A DNA stretch of 64,000 nt, from positions 5,022,001 to 5,086,000 of the forward strand of contig NZ_AP021875.1 in the NCBI RefSeq assembly GCF_009688965.1. The letters are read 5' to 3'. Below are positions 52,651 through 60,984 of the stretch, piece after piece. This DNA is from Desulfosarcina widdelii. Its GTDB lineage: Bacteria > Desulfobacterota > Desulfobacteria > Desulfobacterales > Desulfosarcinaceae. The first letter of the stretch is position 1. Every line of letters begins with the position of its first letter. Below the pieces are notes generated by a model. The model was not told the DNA's origin. It did not search any database and saw nothing but the letters and a program-made list of their open reading frames with translations. Position numbers and translations under genes: made by a program.

Positions 52651-52679
52651 TTGACCTGAGCTTGCGGCTGGCATAGTCT
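52651..52679 (+). promoter_or_regulatory. Possible promoter of the liv operon
   Basis: TTGACC (52651-52656) and TAGTCT (52674-52679) are separated by 17 bases, 42 bases before the livH start. The -35 is good, the -10 weak. Confidence 0.4.
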
Positions 52680-52720
52680 GAGCCTCTTTAAAATCAATTT
52701 TGTTTCTATTCGGAGGAACA

Positions 52721-53587
52721 TTGTACGGTTTCCAGGACCTGTTGCAGTTCACGTTTGCGGGGATTACCAGCGGCGCGATTTACGCCCTGATCGCCCTGGG
52801 TTTCTGCGTGGTGCACAACACCATCGGGATCGTTAACTTCGCCCAGGTGGATTTCGTTTCCCTGGGCGGCATGTTCCTGTTCAGCGGCTTGTTCTGGAGC
52901 GGTCTGCCCATGGTGGCAGCCCTGCCGTGCGCTGTGGCGGCCGTCACGGTGGTGGGCATCGTCGTGGAGCGGCTCGGGGTCCGGCCGTCGCGCTCCCAGA
53001 ATCATCTGGTGCTGATTTTTTTGACCATTGGCATTTCCATCATTTTGCGCGGCGGCATGAAGCTGATCTGGGGCAAAAACCGCATGGCCGTTCCGTCGCT
53101 GGCGGGTGATGAACCCCTGCGCATTGCCGGAGCCGCGATTTTGCCCCAGGCGGTGGCCATCCTGGTGATTACCGCTGTCGCCATCGGCCTGCTGGTGTTT
53201 TTCTTTCACGGCACCCGGTTGGGGCTGGCCATGCGCGCCGTGGCCTCCAACCCGACCGCGGCGTCGGTGGTGGGGCTTTCTGTGGGCCGCGTCAAGGCGG
53301 CCAGCTTCGCCTTGGCCGGCGGATTGGGCGGTCTGGCCGGCGTGCTGGTGACTCCCATCACCACCTTGAGCTACGACGTGGGCGTCCTGCTGGGGCTCAA
53401 GGGTTTTGCCGCCGCCATTTTAGGGGGCTTCGGCTCGTTTCCCGGCGCCGTGATCGGAGGCGTGATGCTGGGCCTGCTGGAATCGCTGTCGGCGGGATAC
53501 TGGAGCAGTGCGTATAAGGATGTGGCGGCGTTTGTGGTGTTGTTGCTTGTTTTGTTTGTCAGGCCGAAGGGATTGTTGGGAAAATGA
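52721..53587 (+). CDS. livH: Branched-chain-type ABC transporter permease LivH
   Basis: TTG start at 52721, chosen for GGAGG four bases upstream (an in-frame TTG at 52700 lacks one); 288 residues, about eight helices. LivH features: FAGITSGAIYALIALGFCVVHNTIGIVNFAQVDFVSLGG, and LGLAMRAVASNPTAASVVGLSVGRVKAASFALAGGLGGLAGVL near the EAA-like region. It is the first gene of livH-livM-livG-livF::paaK-livK and forms half of the channel of a branched-chain or aromatic-acid importer. Confidence 0.92.
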   Translation: MYGFQDLLQFTFAGITSGAIYALIALGFCVVHNTIGIVNFAQVDFVSLGGMFLFSGLFWSGLPMVAALPCAVAAVTVVGIVVERLGVRPSRSQNHLVLIFLTIGISIILRGGMKLIWGKNRMAVPSLAGDEPLRIAGAAILPQAVAILVITAVAIGLLVFFFHGTRLGLAMRAVASNPTAASVVGLSVGRVKAASFALAGGLGGLAGVLVTPITTLSYDVGVLLGLKGFAAAILGGFGSFPGAVIGGVMLGLLESLSAGYWSSAYKDVAAFVVLLLVLFVRPKGLLGK

Positions 53588-53588
53588 C

Positions 53589-53733
53589 GGTGATCAGCCA
53601 GAGCAGGCATCTTATGGCCCGGGCCGGCGTTCTCACTCGGTCGAAATCCTCAACGTAGCGCTGCTACGCCTGCGGTTTCAACCTCGCTGCGGCCTTGTCC
53701 TGAACCATAAGCTACCTACTCTGGTTGATCACC
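53589..53733. repeat. Long inverted-repeat element (~145 bp)
   Basis: GGTGATCAGCCAGAGCAGG and CCTACTCTGGTTGATCACC head and tail a 29-base imperfect inverted repeat (25 matches; 53589-53617 and 53705-53733) that starts just after the livH stop. The centre holds GTAGCGCTGCTAC. It fills most of the gap between livH and livM. Confidence 0.8.
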
Positions 53734-53798
53734 TGAAAGAAAAAATTAGAAGCCAGAATAGACCAGACTGGAATTGATCGGCGCTCTGTTGAACAGCC

Positions 53799-54791
53799 AT
53801 GCTGACAACTAAAGACAACATCTTCTATTTCATCTACCTTCACCGAACCGGGCTGACGGTGACCGCCCTGTCCGCAGTCCTGCTGGTCTGGCCGCTGATC
53901 GAAAGCAATCCTTACAACCTGGGGCTGTCCAACCTGATCGCCATTTATACCATGGTGGTGCTGGGCCTGAATTTGTTCATCGGGTATGCAGGACAGATCA
54001 GCCTGGGGCATGCCGCCTTTTTTGCCATCGGCGCCTACGGGACGGCCATCGGCACCACCACCCTGGGCGGGCCGGCTTGGCCGGTGATGGCGGCCGTGGC
54101 CTTGATTGCCGCAATCGTCGCCCTGGCCGTGGGCCTGCCGGCGCTCAAACTCAGCGGCCATTACCTGGCCATGGCCACGCTGGGCTTCAATATCGTTATA
54201 TACACCATCCTGGTTCAGTGGGACACCGTCACCGGCGGCCCCAGCGGTTTTTCCGGCATTCCCTACCTGTCCATCGGGTCGGTGATTTTCGACAACGAAA
54301 TCTATTTTCACTATCTGGTGTGGAGTTTTGCCGTGCTGGCCCTGCTGCTGTGTCTCAACCTGGTGCGCAGCGGTGTGGGGCGGGGTCTGGCGGCCCTGGC
54401 CGAAGATGAGACCGCGGCATCGGCACTGGGGGTGGACATTCGTAGGGCCAAGGTGAAAGTGTTCGTTCTTTCGGCGGTATTGGCTTCTGTCGCTGGCAGC
54501 CTGTTCGCACACTGCTATGCTTTCGTCAGCCCGGATTCTTTCAACATCTTTGTCTCCGTGGACTTTGTGATCATGGTGGTGGTGGGTGGCATGGGCTCCA
54601 TCTGGGGCACTTTATTCGGTACGGCCCTGATTACCCTGCTGCCCGAATGGATTGAGGCTTTGGAAGCATTCAAAGACGTCATTCACGGCCTGATTCTGGT
54701 GGTCATCCTGCTGTTTCTGCCCCAGGGACTGGTGACCGGCATTGTGGATGCGGTGCGGACCAAGATTGCATTGAGGCGCAATCATGCTTGA
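53799..54791 (+). CDS. livM: Branched-chain-type ABC transporter permease LivM
   Basis: 330 residues, eight to nine helices. Signature segments: IYTMVVLGLNLFIGYAGQISLGHAAFFAIGAYG, LAALAEDETAASALGVDIRRAKVKVFVLSAVLASVAGSLFA and VVVGGMGSIWGTLFG. It pairs with LivH. No strong ribosome-binding site precedes the ATG. Directly after its stop begins another inverted-repeat element. Confidence 0.93.
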   Translation: MLTTKDNIFYFIYLHRTGLTVTALSAVLLVWPLIESNPYNLGLSNLIAIYTMVVLGLNLFIGYAGQISLGHAAFFAIGAYGTAIGTTTLGGPAWPVMAAVALIAAIVALAVGLPALKLSGHYLAMATLGFNIVIYTILVQWDTVTGGPSGFSGIPYLSIGSVIFDNEIYFHYLVWSFAVLALLLCLNLVRSGVGRGLAALAEDETAASALGVDIRRAKVKVFVLSAVLASVAGSLFAHCYAFVSPDSFNIFVSVDFVIMVVVGGMGSIWGTLFGTALITLLPEWIEALEAFKDVIHGLILVVILLFLPQGLVTGIVDAVRTKIALRRNHA

Positions 54792-54900
54792 CGGATTCGT
54801 AAGAAGCCCGATATCCGCCCCTCGTCACTGCGGAGTATTTTCATATACGCCTTGTTCCTCGGGGCTCGCAAGCCTTGATCTCGGGCTTCCTACGAATCCG
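54792..54900. repeat. Inverted-repeat element (~109 bp)
   Basis: CGGATTCGTAAGAAGCCCG and CGGGCTTCCTACGAATCCG are near-perfect inverted ends (24-base arms with two mismatches; 54792-54815 and 54877-54900). It starts at the base after the livM stop and ends about 30 bases before livG. The centre includes GGAGTATTTTCATATACGCC. Confidence 0.8.
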
Positions 54901-54929
54901 CTGGAAGCGCCAATGGTTTTGCAAATACA

Positions 54930-55694
54930 ATGCTTTTACTGAAAAATGTAAGCAAATGGTTCGGCGGCCTGCCGGCCCTGCAGGATGTCTCCTTCGGCGT
55001 TCCGCGGGGGCGGATCACGGCACTGATCGGCCCCAACGGTGCCGGCAAGTCGACCCTGATCAACTGCATCAGCGGCGTGGACACGACCGCAAGCGGCCAG
55101 ATCCTGTTGGAAACCCGCCCCATCGAGCGGCTGCCGGCCCACGGCATCGCCGATTTGGGGGTGGCCCGCACCTTTCAGAACCTGAAGCTGTTCGCCCGTC
55201 TTTCCGTGCTGGACAATGTCCTGACCGGTCTTACGGTAGCGGCCGAGCGTTCTTTTTTCCGTTCCATGCTGCGGCTGCCGGCCCTGCGCACCCAGGAGCG
55301 GCAACTGCGGCTGAAGGCGTTGGAGGCGCTGGATGATTTCGGCCTGGCCGAAAAGGCCAACTGGCCGGCAGGGGCCCTTTCCTACGGTGAGAAGAAGCGG
55401 GTGGAGATGGCGCGCGCCTTCGTCGGTGATCCCAGGCTGGTGCTGCTGGATGAACCGGTGGCCGGATTGAACGCCGATGAGACGGCACGTATCGCCCGCC
55501 ACATCCGCCAGAAGCGCGGCGCAGGTCACACAATGCTGTTGGTGGAACACGACATGGAACTGGTGATGGATGTGGCCGACCAGGTCGTGGTGCTGGACAG
55601 CGGCCGCTGCATCGCCGGCGGAAGCCCCGAGGCGGTGCGCAGCAACCCGTTGGTGCTGGATGCCTACCTGGGGCGCATGGAGGCGACGGCGTAA
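54930..55694 (+). CDS. livG: Branched-chain-type ABC transporter ATPase LivG
   Basis: 254 residues. Walker A GPNGAGKSTLINCISG, Q-loop ADLGVARTFQNLKLF, signature GALSYGEKKRVEMARAF and Walker B LVLLDEPVAGLNADE. It has the extended helical domain and C-terminal helix typical of LivG. It ends one base before the ATG of the LivF-PaaK fusion. No clear ribosome-binding site. Confidence 0.93.
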   Translation: MLLLKNVSKWFGGLPALQDVSFGVPRGRITALIGPNGAGKSTLINCISGVDTTASGQILLETRPIERLPAHGIADLGVARTFQNLKLFARLSVLDNVLTGLTVAAERSFFRSMLRLPALRTQERQLRLKALEALDDFGLAEKANWPAGALSYGEKKRVEMARAFVGDPRLVLLDEPVAGLNADETARIARHIRQKRGAGHTMLLVEHDMELVMDVADQVVVLDSGRCIAGGSPEAVRSNPLVLDAYLGRMEATA

Positions 55695-55695
55695 G

Positions 55696-57801
55696 ATGAG
55701 TGCACCTCACTTGCTGGCCATCGAGAATTTAACGGCCCACTACGGTGCGGCCCAGGCCCTGTTCGGGGTGGATTTGACCGTCGATGCGGGTCAGACGGTG
55801 GCCTTGGTGGGTGCCAACGGCGCCGGCAAGACCACTTTGCTCAAATGCATTATGGGCCTGATGCGCGCCTCGAATGGCCGGGTACTATTAGATGGCCAAA
55901 AAGTCACCGGCTCCTCGCCGGCCAAAATGGTGCGCAGCGGGCTGGCCCTGACGCCTGAAGGACGCGAAGTCTTTCCCGATCTGAGTGTGGCCGAAAACCT
56001 GGAGCTGGGCGCGGTGGCCCTGAAAGCCGGCCGCCGGGAAGTTGTCCGACGCATGGAAGCGGTGTATGAGCGTTTCGGCCGACTGGCAGAACGCCGGGAA
56101 CAGCCGGCGGGAACCCTGTCCGGCGGCGAGCAGCAGATGCTGGCAATGGGACGCGCCCTGATGGCCAAACCGCGGCTGCTGCTGCTGGACGAACCCAGTC
56201 TGGGTCTGGCCCCTTTGATCACCGATGAGATTTTTACCATTATTCACCAGTTGGCCCGATCCGGAGTCACCATCCTGCTGGTGGAGCAGAATGCCGCCCG
56301 CGCGCTTTCGGCTTCCCACAAGGCCTTCCTGATGGCCGGCGGACGTATCGTCCAGCAGGGCAACAGCGACGATCTGCTGGTGGATCCCCGGTTGCGCGCC
56401 GCCTTTTTAGGCGCTGCCAGCCATGAAAAACCCGAGGCCAGCCGGCTGGGTGCCGCCGGCCTGACCAACATCCGTTTGGAGAAACCCGACATGCATCAAA
56501 AAAGTTTTATGCCTGCCTTTACCGATGAACAGGCCCTGGCCGAACACCAGCTCAAGGGGCTGCAGTGGACGGTCCGCCACGCCTTCGAAGGCTCCGCTTT
56601 TTACCGGGAGCGTCTGGAGGCGGCTGACGTTTCGCCGGAATCCATTCAGCGTCTGGAGGATATCACCCGACTGCCCTTCACCACCGCCGACGACCTGCGC
56701 GAATTCTATCCCTTTCCCCTGCGGTCGGTGCCCTTCGAGCAGATCGTGCGCATTCACGCCAGTTCGGGAACTACCGGCAAGCGCAAGATCATCGGCTACA
56801 CCCAGAAAGACCTGGACGACTGGATTCACTTCTTCGCCCGCTGCTATGAGATGGCCGGCGTGACGCCCCTGGACCGGGTGCAGATTGCCGTGGGATACGG
56901 GATCTGGACGGCCGGCATGGGCTTCCAGCTCGGCTGCGAGAAGATCGGCGCCATGGCCGTTCCCGTGGGGCCAGGCAATGTGGACATGCACCTGCAGTTC
57001 ATGCAGGATGTCCGCTCCACGGTATTTTGCAGCACGGCCTCCATGGCCCTGTTGATGGCCGAAGAGATCCAACGCCGGGGCATCGCCGACAAGATCAGCA
57101 TCAATAAAATCATCTACGGCTCCGAGCGCAGTTCGCGCTCCATGCGCCGCAAGATTTCCGAATTGTTTGGCGGGGCCGAGCTGTTCGACATCACCGGTCT
57201 GACCGAATTGTACGGCCCAGGTACCGGCATCGAATGCCCGGACCACGACTGCATCCACTACTGGGGCGATTACTACATTCTGGAGATCATCGATCCGGTG
57301 ACCCTGCAGCCGGTGCCAAATGGCGAATGGGGCGAGATGGTGGTGACCACGTTGTGCAAGGAGGCGGCCCCGCTGATCCGCTATAGAACACGGGACATCA
57401 CCCGTATGATTCCCGGCCCCTGTACCTGCGGATCGCTTCTGCCCCGCCACTCGCGCATCAAGGGGCGCAGCGACGACACGATCAAATTCAGGGGAGTCAA
57501 CATCTACCCTTCCACCATCGACACCATCCTGTCGGCCATTCCCGGCCTGGGCTCCGAATACCAGATCCACCTGACCCGCGACGAGGATTCCGGCAAGGAT
57601 TTCATGAAGCTGAAGATCGAACGGGGCGAGGGCGTGGACGCCGGCCGCACCGCCGAGCTGGTTCACGAGATCGGCTACCAGGTCAAAAAGCAACTGCTTG
57701 TGTCCATCCAGGCGGAATTGGTGGACTATGGGGCGCTGCCGCGCACGGAGCGCAAGAGTCAGCGGGTGTTTGACAGTAGAATTACAGACGAAATCGTCTG
57801 A
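55696..57801 (+). CDS. livF: LivF ATPase fused in frame to phenylacetate-CoA ligase (PaaK)
   Basis: 701 residues with no stop between two complete proteins. Residues 1-238 are LivF: Walker A GANGAGKTTLLKCIMG, signature LSGGEQQMLAMGRAL, Walker B LLLLDEPSLGLAPLI. A polar linker (about 239-265, HEKPEASRLGAAGLTNIRLEKPD) leads to Met266, from which the remaining 436 residues are a full-length PaaK: P-loop HASSGTTGKRKI, GLTELYGPGTGIECP, IRYRTRDITRMIPG, and the C-terminal domain GRSDDTIKFRGVNIYPS. PaaK makes phenylacetyl-CoA from phenylacetate and ATP. GGAG lies nine bases before codon 266 (ATG 56491), so separate translation of the PaaK half is also possible. The two activities together suggest uptake coupled to CoA activation of an aromatic acid. 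Confidence 0.9.
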   Translation: MSAPHLLAIENLTAHYGAAQALFGVDLTVDAGQTVALVGANGAGKTTLLKCIMGLMRASNGRVLLDGQKVTGSSPAKMVRSGLALTPEGREVFPDLSVAENLELGAVALKAGRREVVRRMEAVYERFGRLAERREQPAGTLSGGEQQMLAMGRALMAKPRLLLLDEPSLGLAPLITDEIFTIIHQLARSGVTILLVEQNAARALSASHKAFLMAGGRIVQQGNSDDLLVDPRLRAAFLGAASHEKPEASRLGAAGLTNIRLEKPDMHQKSFMPAFTDEQALAEHQLKGLQWTVRHAFEGSAFYRERLEAADVSPESIQRLEDITRLPFTTADDLREFYPFPLRSVPFEQIVRIHASSGTTGKRKIIGYTQKDLDDWIHFFARCYEMAGVTPLDRVQIAVGYGIWTAGMGFQLGCEKIGAMAVPVGPGNVDMHLQFMQDVRSTVFCSTASMALLMAEEIQRRGIADKISINKIIYGSERSSRSMRRKISELFGGAELFDITGLTELYGPGTGIECPDHDCIHYWGDYYILEIIDPVTLQPVPNGEWGEMVVTTLCKEAAPLIRYRTRDITRMIPGPCTCGSLLPRHSRIKGRSDDTIKFRGVNIYPSTIDTILSAIPGLGSEYQIHLTRDEDSGKDFMKLKIERGEGVDAGRTAELVHEIGYQVKKQLLVSIQAELVDYGALPRTERKSQRVFDSRITDEIV

Positions 57802-57837
57802 TGCCGGCTTATGTTGTTACTATTGATAGAAATATCC

Positions 57838-57864
57838 TTGTTAAAATCCTTATTTTTGTATAGT
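57838..57864 (+). promoter_or_regulatory. Possible promoter of livK
   Basis: TTGTTA (57838-57843) and TATAGT (57859-57864) lie 15 bases apart, 46 bases before livK; the spacing is short. A perfect hairpin CAGACGA-AA-TCGTCTG (57785-57800) precedes it, overlapping the livF-paaK stop. Confidence 0.35.
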
Positions 57865-57909
57865 CTCTCCTGAACGTAACTAACCGGATCGAAGGAAGGA
57901 GAGGATGAG

Positions 57910-59082
57910 ATGAATAAGGTTCAAAAGCTTTTAGTATCGGCTGCATTGTTGGCTTTGACGTTGTCCGGAGGAAATGTTTTTGCCGAGGATACCATCAAGA
58001 TCGGCGCCTTTTTTGACCTGTCCGGCCCGGCGGCCTTCATCGGTACACCCACCAAGCTGGTGGCCGACATGGTGGTGGACAAGATCAACAAAGAGGGCGG
58101 GGTCAATGGGAAAGAGATCGAACTGGTTATCGGCGACACCGAGGGCGACCCTGCCAAGGCGGTCAACATTGCCAAGAAGTTCATATACAAGGACAAGGTG
58201 GCGGCCATCATCGGCCCCACGCGCACCGGCACCGGCATGGCGGTGAAGAAGATCATCCATGGCGGCAAGATCCCGGCTTTCATGACCGTGGGCGGCGATC
58301 CGGTGATCATGGGCGGTGAAAAACTGGGTCCCTTCGACTGGGTGTTCAAGTCTCCCCAGCGTTCGTCGGTGGCGGTCAAGCGCCTGTACATGTATCTCAA
58401 GGAAAAGGGCCTCAACAAGATCGCTCTGCTGACCGCATCCGACGGGTTCGGGAAGGACGGCAGCCGCTGGCTGACCAAGCTGGCACCTGAATATGGGCTG
58501 ACCATTGTAGCCCAGGAAGCTTTCGGCCCCAGGGACACGGACATGACCGCCCAACTGACCAACGCCAAGAACGCCAATCCTTCGGCCCTGGTGGTGTGGA
58601 CCATCGGTCCGGCCGGTTCCATCGTCTCCAAGAACAAGGCGCAGCTTGGCATCGACCTGCCCCTGTTTCAGTGCCACGGCCTGCCCGATCCCAAGTACAT
58701 CGAGCTGGCCGGCAAGGCCTCTGAGGGCGACCGCATGCCGGCCACCAAGCTGATGGTTGTCGATGCCCTGCCCGACAGCGATCCCCAGAAGCCGGTCATC
58801 CAGGAGTTCGTCAGGCTCTACACCGACAAATACCATTTCGATAAGCAGTTTCCCATCAACACCCACTCCGGCTATGCCTGGGACGCGATCATGATCGTGG
58901 CCAACGCCATGAAAAAAGCCGGGACAGACGCGGACGCCCTGCGGGCAGCCATCGAGACGACCAAGGGGTACGTCGGGGTCTCCGGCGTTTACAACCTTAC
59001 GCCCGAGGACCACAACGGCCTGGATGTGGATTCGATGGTGATCGTGCAGGTGAAGGACGGAAAGTTTGTCATGGCCCAGTAG
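57910..59082 (+). CDS. livK: Branched-chain-type ABC transporter substrate-binding protein LivK
   Basis: 390 residues; GAAGGAAGGAGAGG precedes the ATG. Signal peptide LLVSAALLALTLSGGNVFAE. Family features: IKIGAFFDLSGPAAFIGTPTKLVADMVVDKINKEGGVNGKEIELVIGDTEGDPAKAVNIAKKFI, IIGPTRTGTGM and a late HSGYAWDAIMIVANAMKKAG. It is the receptor of the liv transporter and the last gene of the operon. The PaaK link makes an aromatic acid, as well as branched-chain amino acids, a plausible ligand. Confidence 0.93.
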   Translation: MNKVQKLLVSAALLALTLSGGNVFAEDTIKIGAFFDLSGPAAFIGTPTKLVADMVVDKINKEGGVNGKEIELVIGDTEGDPAKAVNIAKKFIYKDKVAAIIGPTRTGTGMAVKKIIHGGKIPAFMTVGGDPVIMGGEKLGPFDWVFKSPQRSSVAVKRLYMYLKEKGLNKIALLTASDGFGKDGSRWLTKLAPEYGLTIVAQEAFGPRDTDMTAQLTNAKNANPSALVVWTIGPAGSIVSKNKAQLGIDLPLFQCHGLPDPKYIELAGKASEGDRMPATKLMVVDALPDSDPQKPVIQEFVRLYTDKYHFDKQFPINTHSGYAWDAIMIVANAMKKAGTDADALRAAIETTKGYVGVSGVYNLTPEDHNGLDVDSMVIVQVKDGKFVMAQ

Positions 59083-59380
59083 AACAAATTTCAACAAGCG
59101 TCTAAGTGCCCATGGCGGCGTTACGCAAAGGAGACAAATGCTCACATACTACATGTATGCTCCGCTTTATCGCCTTTGCAAGCCTTGCCATGAACCCTGA
59201 TCCACTTGTTGAGATCCGTTCTGGTAGCGTTCACCAGAAATGGCCAATTTGCTCGATATCGGCGTTGCGCGAAAAATTAGCTGCTCGAAATATCAACTAT
59301 ATGCCTCTGGGCTAACCCAAGCTAAAACGGGTCGTGCGCCTTGATCTCGAACAAATTTGCCGATTTCTGGAAGAACGTCA
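59083..59380. repeat. Intergenic repeat-like region
   Basis: No gene. It includes ACAAATTTCAACAAG (59085-) with an inverted counterpart CACTTGTTGAGAT near 59210, a short palindrome TACTACATGTATG (59146-) and a second AACAAATTTG at 59350. The pattern recalls the other intergenic elements here, but the ends are less clear. Confidence 0.45.
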
Positions 59381-59404
59381 GGAAAACAATGATTGAATTC
59401 GTTG

Positions 59405-59432
59405 GGGCGGTCCTTGGGGACCGCCCTTCCTT
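59405..59432 (+). terminator. Hairpin, probable terminator of the liv operon
   Basis: GGGCGGTCC and GGACCGCCC form a perfect 9-bp stem with a four-base loop (59405-59426), followed by TTCCTT. It lies between livK and the convergent DUF3795-like gene; the T-run is short. Confidence 0.55.
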
Positions 59433-59455
59433 ATCGCGTCTCTCCCTGAGCACCC

Positions 59456-59947
59456 CTAATCCAAATCCAATTCCGCCTTACATCGGTTGCATCGCATCGC
59501 CCCTCGGAACACCGTATTGCCGCAGTCGGGGCAGTGATAGCGGGCCTCTTCGTCTTCGACCCACTTCCCGGTGCCGTGTTCGCGCCGGTAGGGAACCGAG
59601 CGTAAGATAACCTTCTTGCCCACGGTCATGGGAAAATTCTCGATGTGCGCACAGGGAAAGTCGTCGCAATGGTGGCAGCCGGAGATTCCCTTCTCTTGTG
59701 TACAGTTGCGGATGTCGCACTGCTGGCAGTGCATGAACAGGCAGCCGGAAAGACAGCCGTCGCATCGGATGTCTTCGGTGGAAAGATTTTCGCTGTTGGG
59801 CAGGGCGCCTTTTCCGGCCACACCGCCTTTGTACAGATTCAACAGCCTTTGCTTCAACTTCCTATTGTCGTCCCGATGGGCGATGTGGATGGCGCAGACG
59901 CCACAGTATAGGCCGCAAGGGGATAGGTAATCGGGGTTGACGTTCAT
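59456..59947 (-). CDS. Cysteine-rich DUF3795-like protein
   Basis: Start ATG 59947 has AAAGGAG before it; 163 residues. The N-terminus SPCGLYCGVCAIH and the middle CDGCLSGCLFMHCQQCDIRNC, GCHHCDDFPCAHIENFP are the DUF3795 pattern, rich in CxxC pairs that suggest zinc or Fe-S binding. A C-terminal zinc ribbon YHCPDCGNTVFRGAMRCNRCKAE follows. Function of the family is unknown. A longer reading frame to 60040 crosses a repeat and is not used. Confidence 0.85.
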   Translation of the reverse strand: MNVNPDYLSPCGLYCGVCAIHIAHRDDNRKLKQRLLNLYKGGVAGKGALPNSENLSTEDIRCDGCLSGCLFMHCQQCDIRNCTQEKGISGCHHCDDFPCAHIENFPMTVGKKVILRSVPYRREHGTGKWVEDEEARYHCPDCGNTVFRGAMRCNRCKAELDLD

Positions 59948-60007
59948 CGTTTTCTCCTTTCGGTGCCATACAATTCGTTTGGGGAAACATATGAATGGCA
60001 GACCCAC

Positions 60008-60090
60008 AAAATCGAAATCGATATCGAAATCGAGAAACAACTCGGTGATGGATTGTTCAATACCGATTCGGATTTCGATTTCGAAGCGGC
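60008..60090. repeat. GAAATCG/CGATTTC inverted repeat
   Basis: AAATCGAAATCGATATCGAAATCG on the left and CGATTCGGATTTCGATTTCGAAG on the right can fold on each other around GTGATGGATTG. It lies between the sigma factor gene and the DUF3795-like gene; short tandem-like units within each arm. Confidence 0.6.
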
Positions 60091-60114
60091 GATGTTTTCA
60101 ATGTCAAAGGCTCG

Positions 60115-60984
60115 CTAATAATGGCCGGCTCCGATTTGAAGATCTGCAAGAATCCGGTAGCGGCGATCATCGTATACCTTTTTTACCATGGAGACAAAGT
60201 CGGGCGATGATGCTGCGACGGATCGATACAGGGTGGTCAATTGGCCGAGTTCATCCATTTCCCGGAGGTAATCCCCGAGGCGGACCGGTTCTTCCTTTGT
60301 GCCTGGGGTTTCGTTGAACATGGGCTTGTCCGGGTGGATCCATCCCGATTTTACATAGACGGGCAGGATGTAGCCGCAGCGACAGCGGTTGGCATCGCCG
60401 ATTATCCCGCAGTTGTTGATCAGAAATCCCTGGATACGCGTTCGGGCCCGGGACAGTCGCTGGCGATAGGCGGCCGGTGAGATATCCAGTATCTGAGACC
60501 CTTCCTGGCTGTCGACGCCGATCACCACGCCCAGGATGAACGCCAGGCGGTGGGAGCGATTCAGGGCGCTGAGGATTGCATGGATGCAGATTGCCCGGGT
60601 CTCTGCCTCAAGGTAGGGTTCCGGTGCTTCCAGCGGCCTGGCAAGCCAGCCCCGGGCTTCATGGCGGTCCAGAATGCCGTCCAGGTCCTCGATGGAAGCC
60701 ATTTTCTTTTCCGCAAACGTTTTGCGGACCGTCAGGAGTTTGTTGACCGCGATGCGCAGCACCCAGGCACGAAAGGAGCCTTCGAAGCGGTAGGTCCGCA
60801 GATTGGTGATTACCCGGATGATGATCTCCTGGGCCGCGTCCTCGGCGTCCTGCCGGTTGAGCAGCATTCGCAGGGAGAGCGAATAAACCGGCTGCTGGAT
60901 TCGGCGGACGAGTTCCTCCAGGGCATCCCGGGAGCCCTGGACGGCAGATTTCACCAAGTCATCCGTCTGTTTGTCCGTTTTCAT
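60115..60984 (-). CDS. ECF-type RNA polymerase sigma factor with C-terminal extension
   Basis: 289 residues; AGGAAGGCAGGG precedes the ATG. Region 2 shows LVRRIQQPVYSLSLRMLLNRQDAEDAAQEIIIRVITNLRTYRFEGSFRAWVLRIAVNKLLT; region 4 shows LNRSHRLAFILGVVIGVDSQEGSQILDISPAAYRQRLSRARTRI. After region 4 an extra 100 residues follow, opening with NNCGIIGDANRCRCGYI (C-x8-C-x-C), possibly metal binding or regulatory. No anti-sigma gene is adjacent. Its target is unknown. Confidence 0.88.
   Translation of the reverse strand: MKTDKQTDDLVKSAVQGSRDALEELVRRIQQPVYSLSLRMLLNRQDAEDAAQEIIIRVITNLRTYRFEGSFRAWVLRIAVNKLLTVRKTFAEKKMASIEDLDGILDRHEARGWLARPLEAPEPYLEAETRAICIHAILSALNRSHRLAFILGVVIGVDSQEGSQILDISPAAYRQRLSRARTRIQGFLINNCGIIGDANRCRCGYILPVYVKSGWIHPDKPMFNETPGTKEEPVRLGDYLREMDELGQLTTLYRSVAASSPDFVSMVKKVYDDRRYRILADLQIGAGHY

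Noticed and set aside
57785..57800. Perfect hairpin at the livF-paaK stop, considered as a terminator
   Set aside because: It is short, has no T-run, and overlaps the coding end; kept only as a note.
57931..59145. A 404-codon leftward frame opposite livK
   Set aside because: Fully antisense to livK, whose product and ribosome-binding site are clear.
59948..60040. N-terminal extension of the DUF3795-like protein
   Set aside because: The extension translates a GAAATCG-type repeat into DFDIDFDF and lacks a ribosome-binding site; the ATG at 59947 has a good one.
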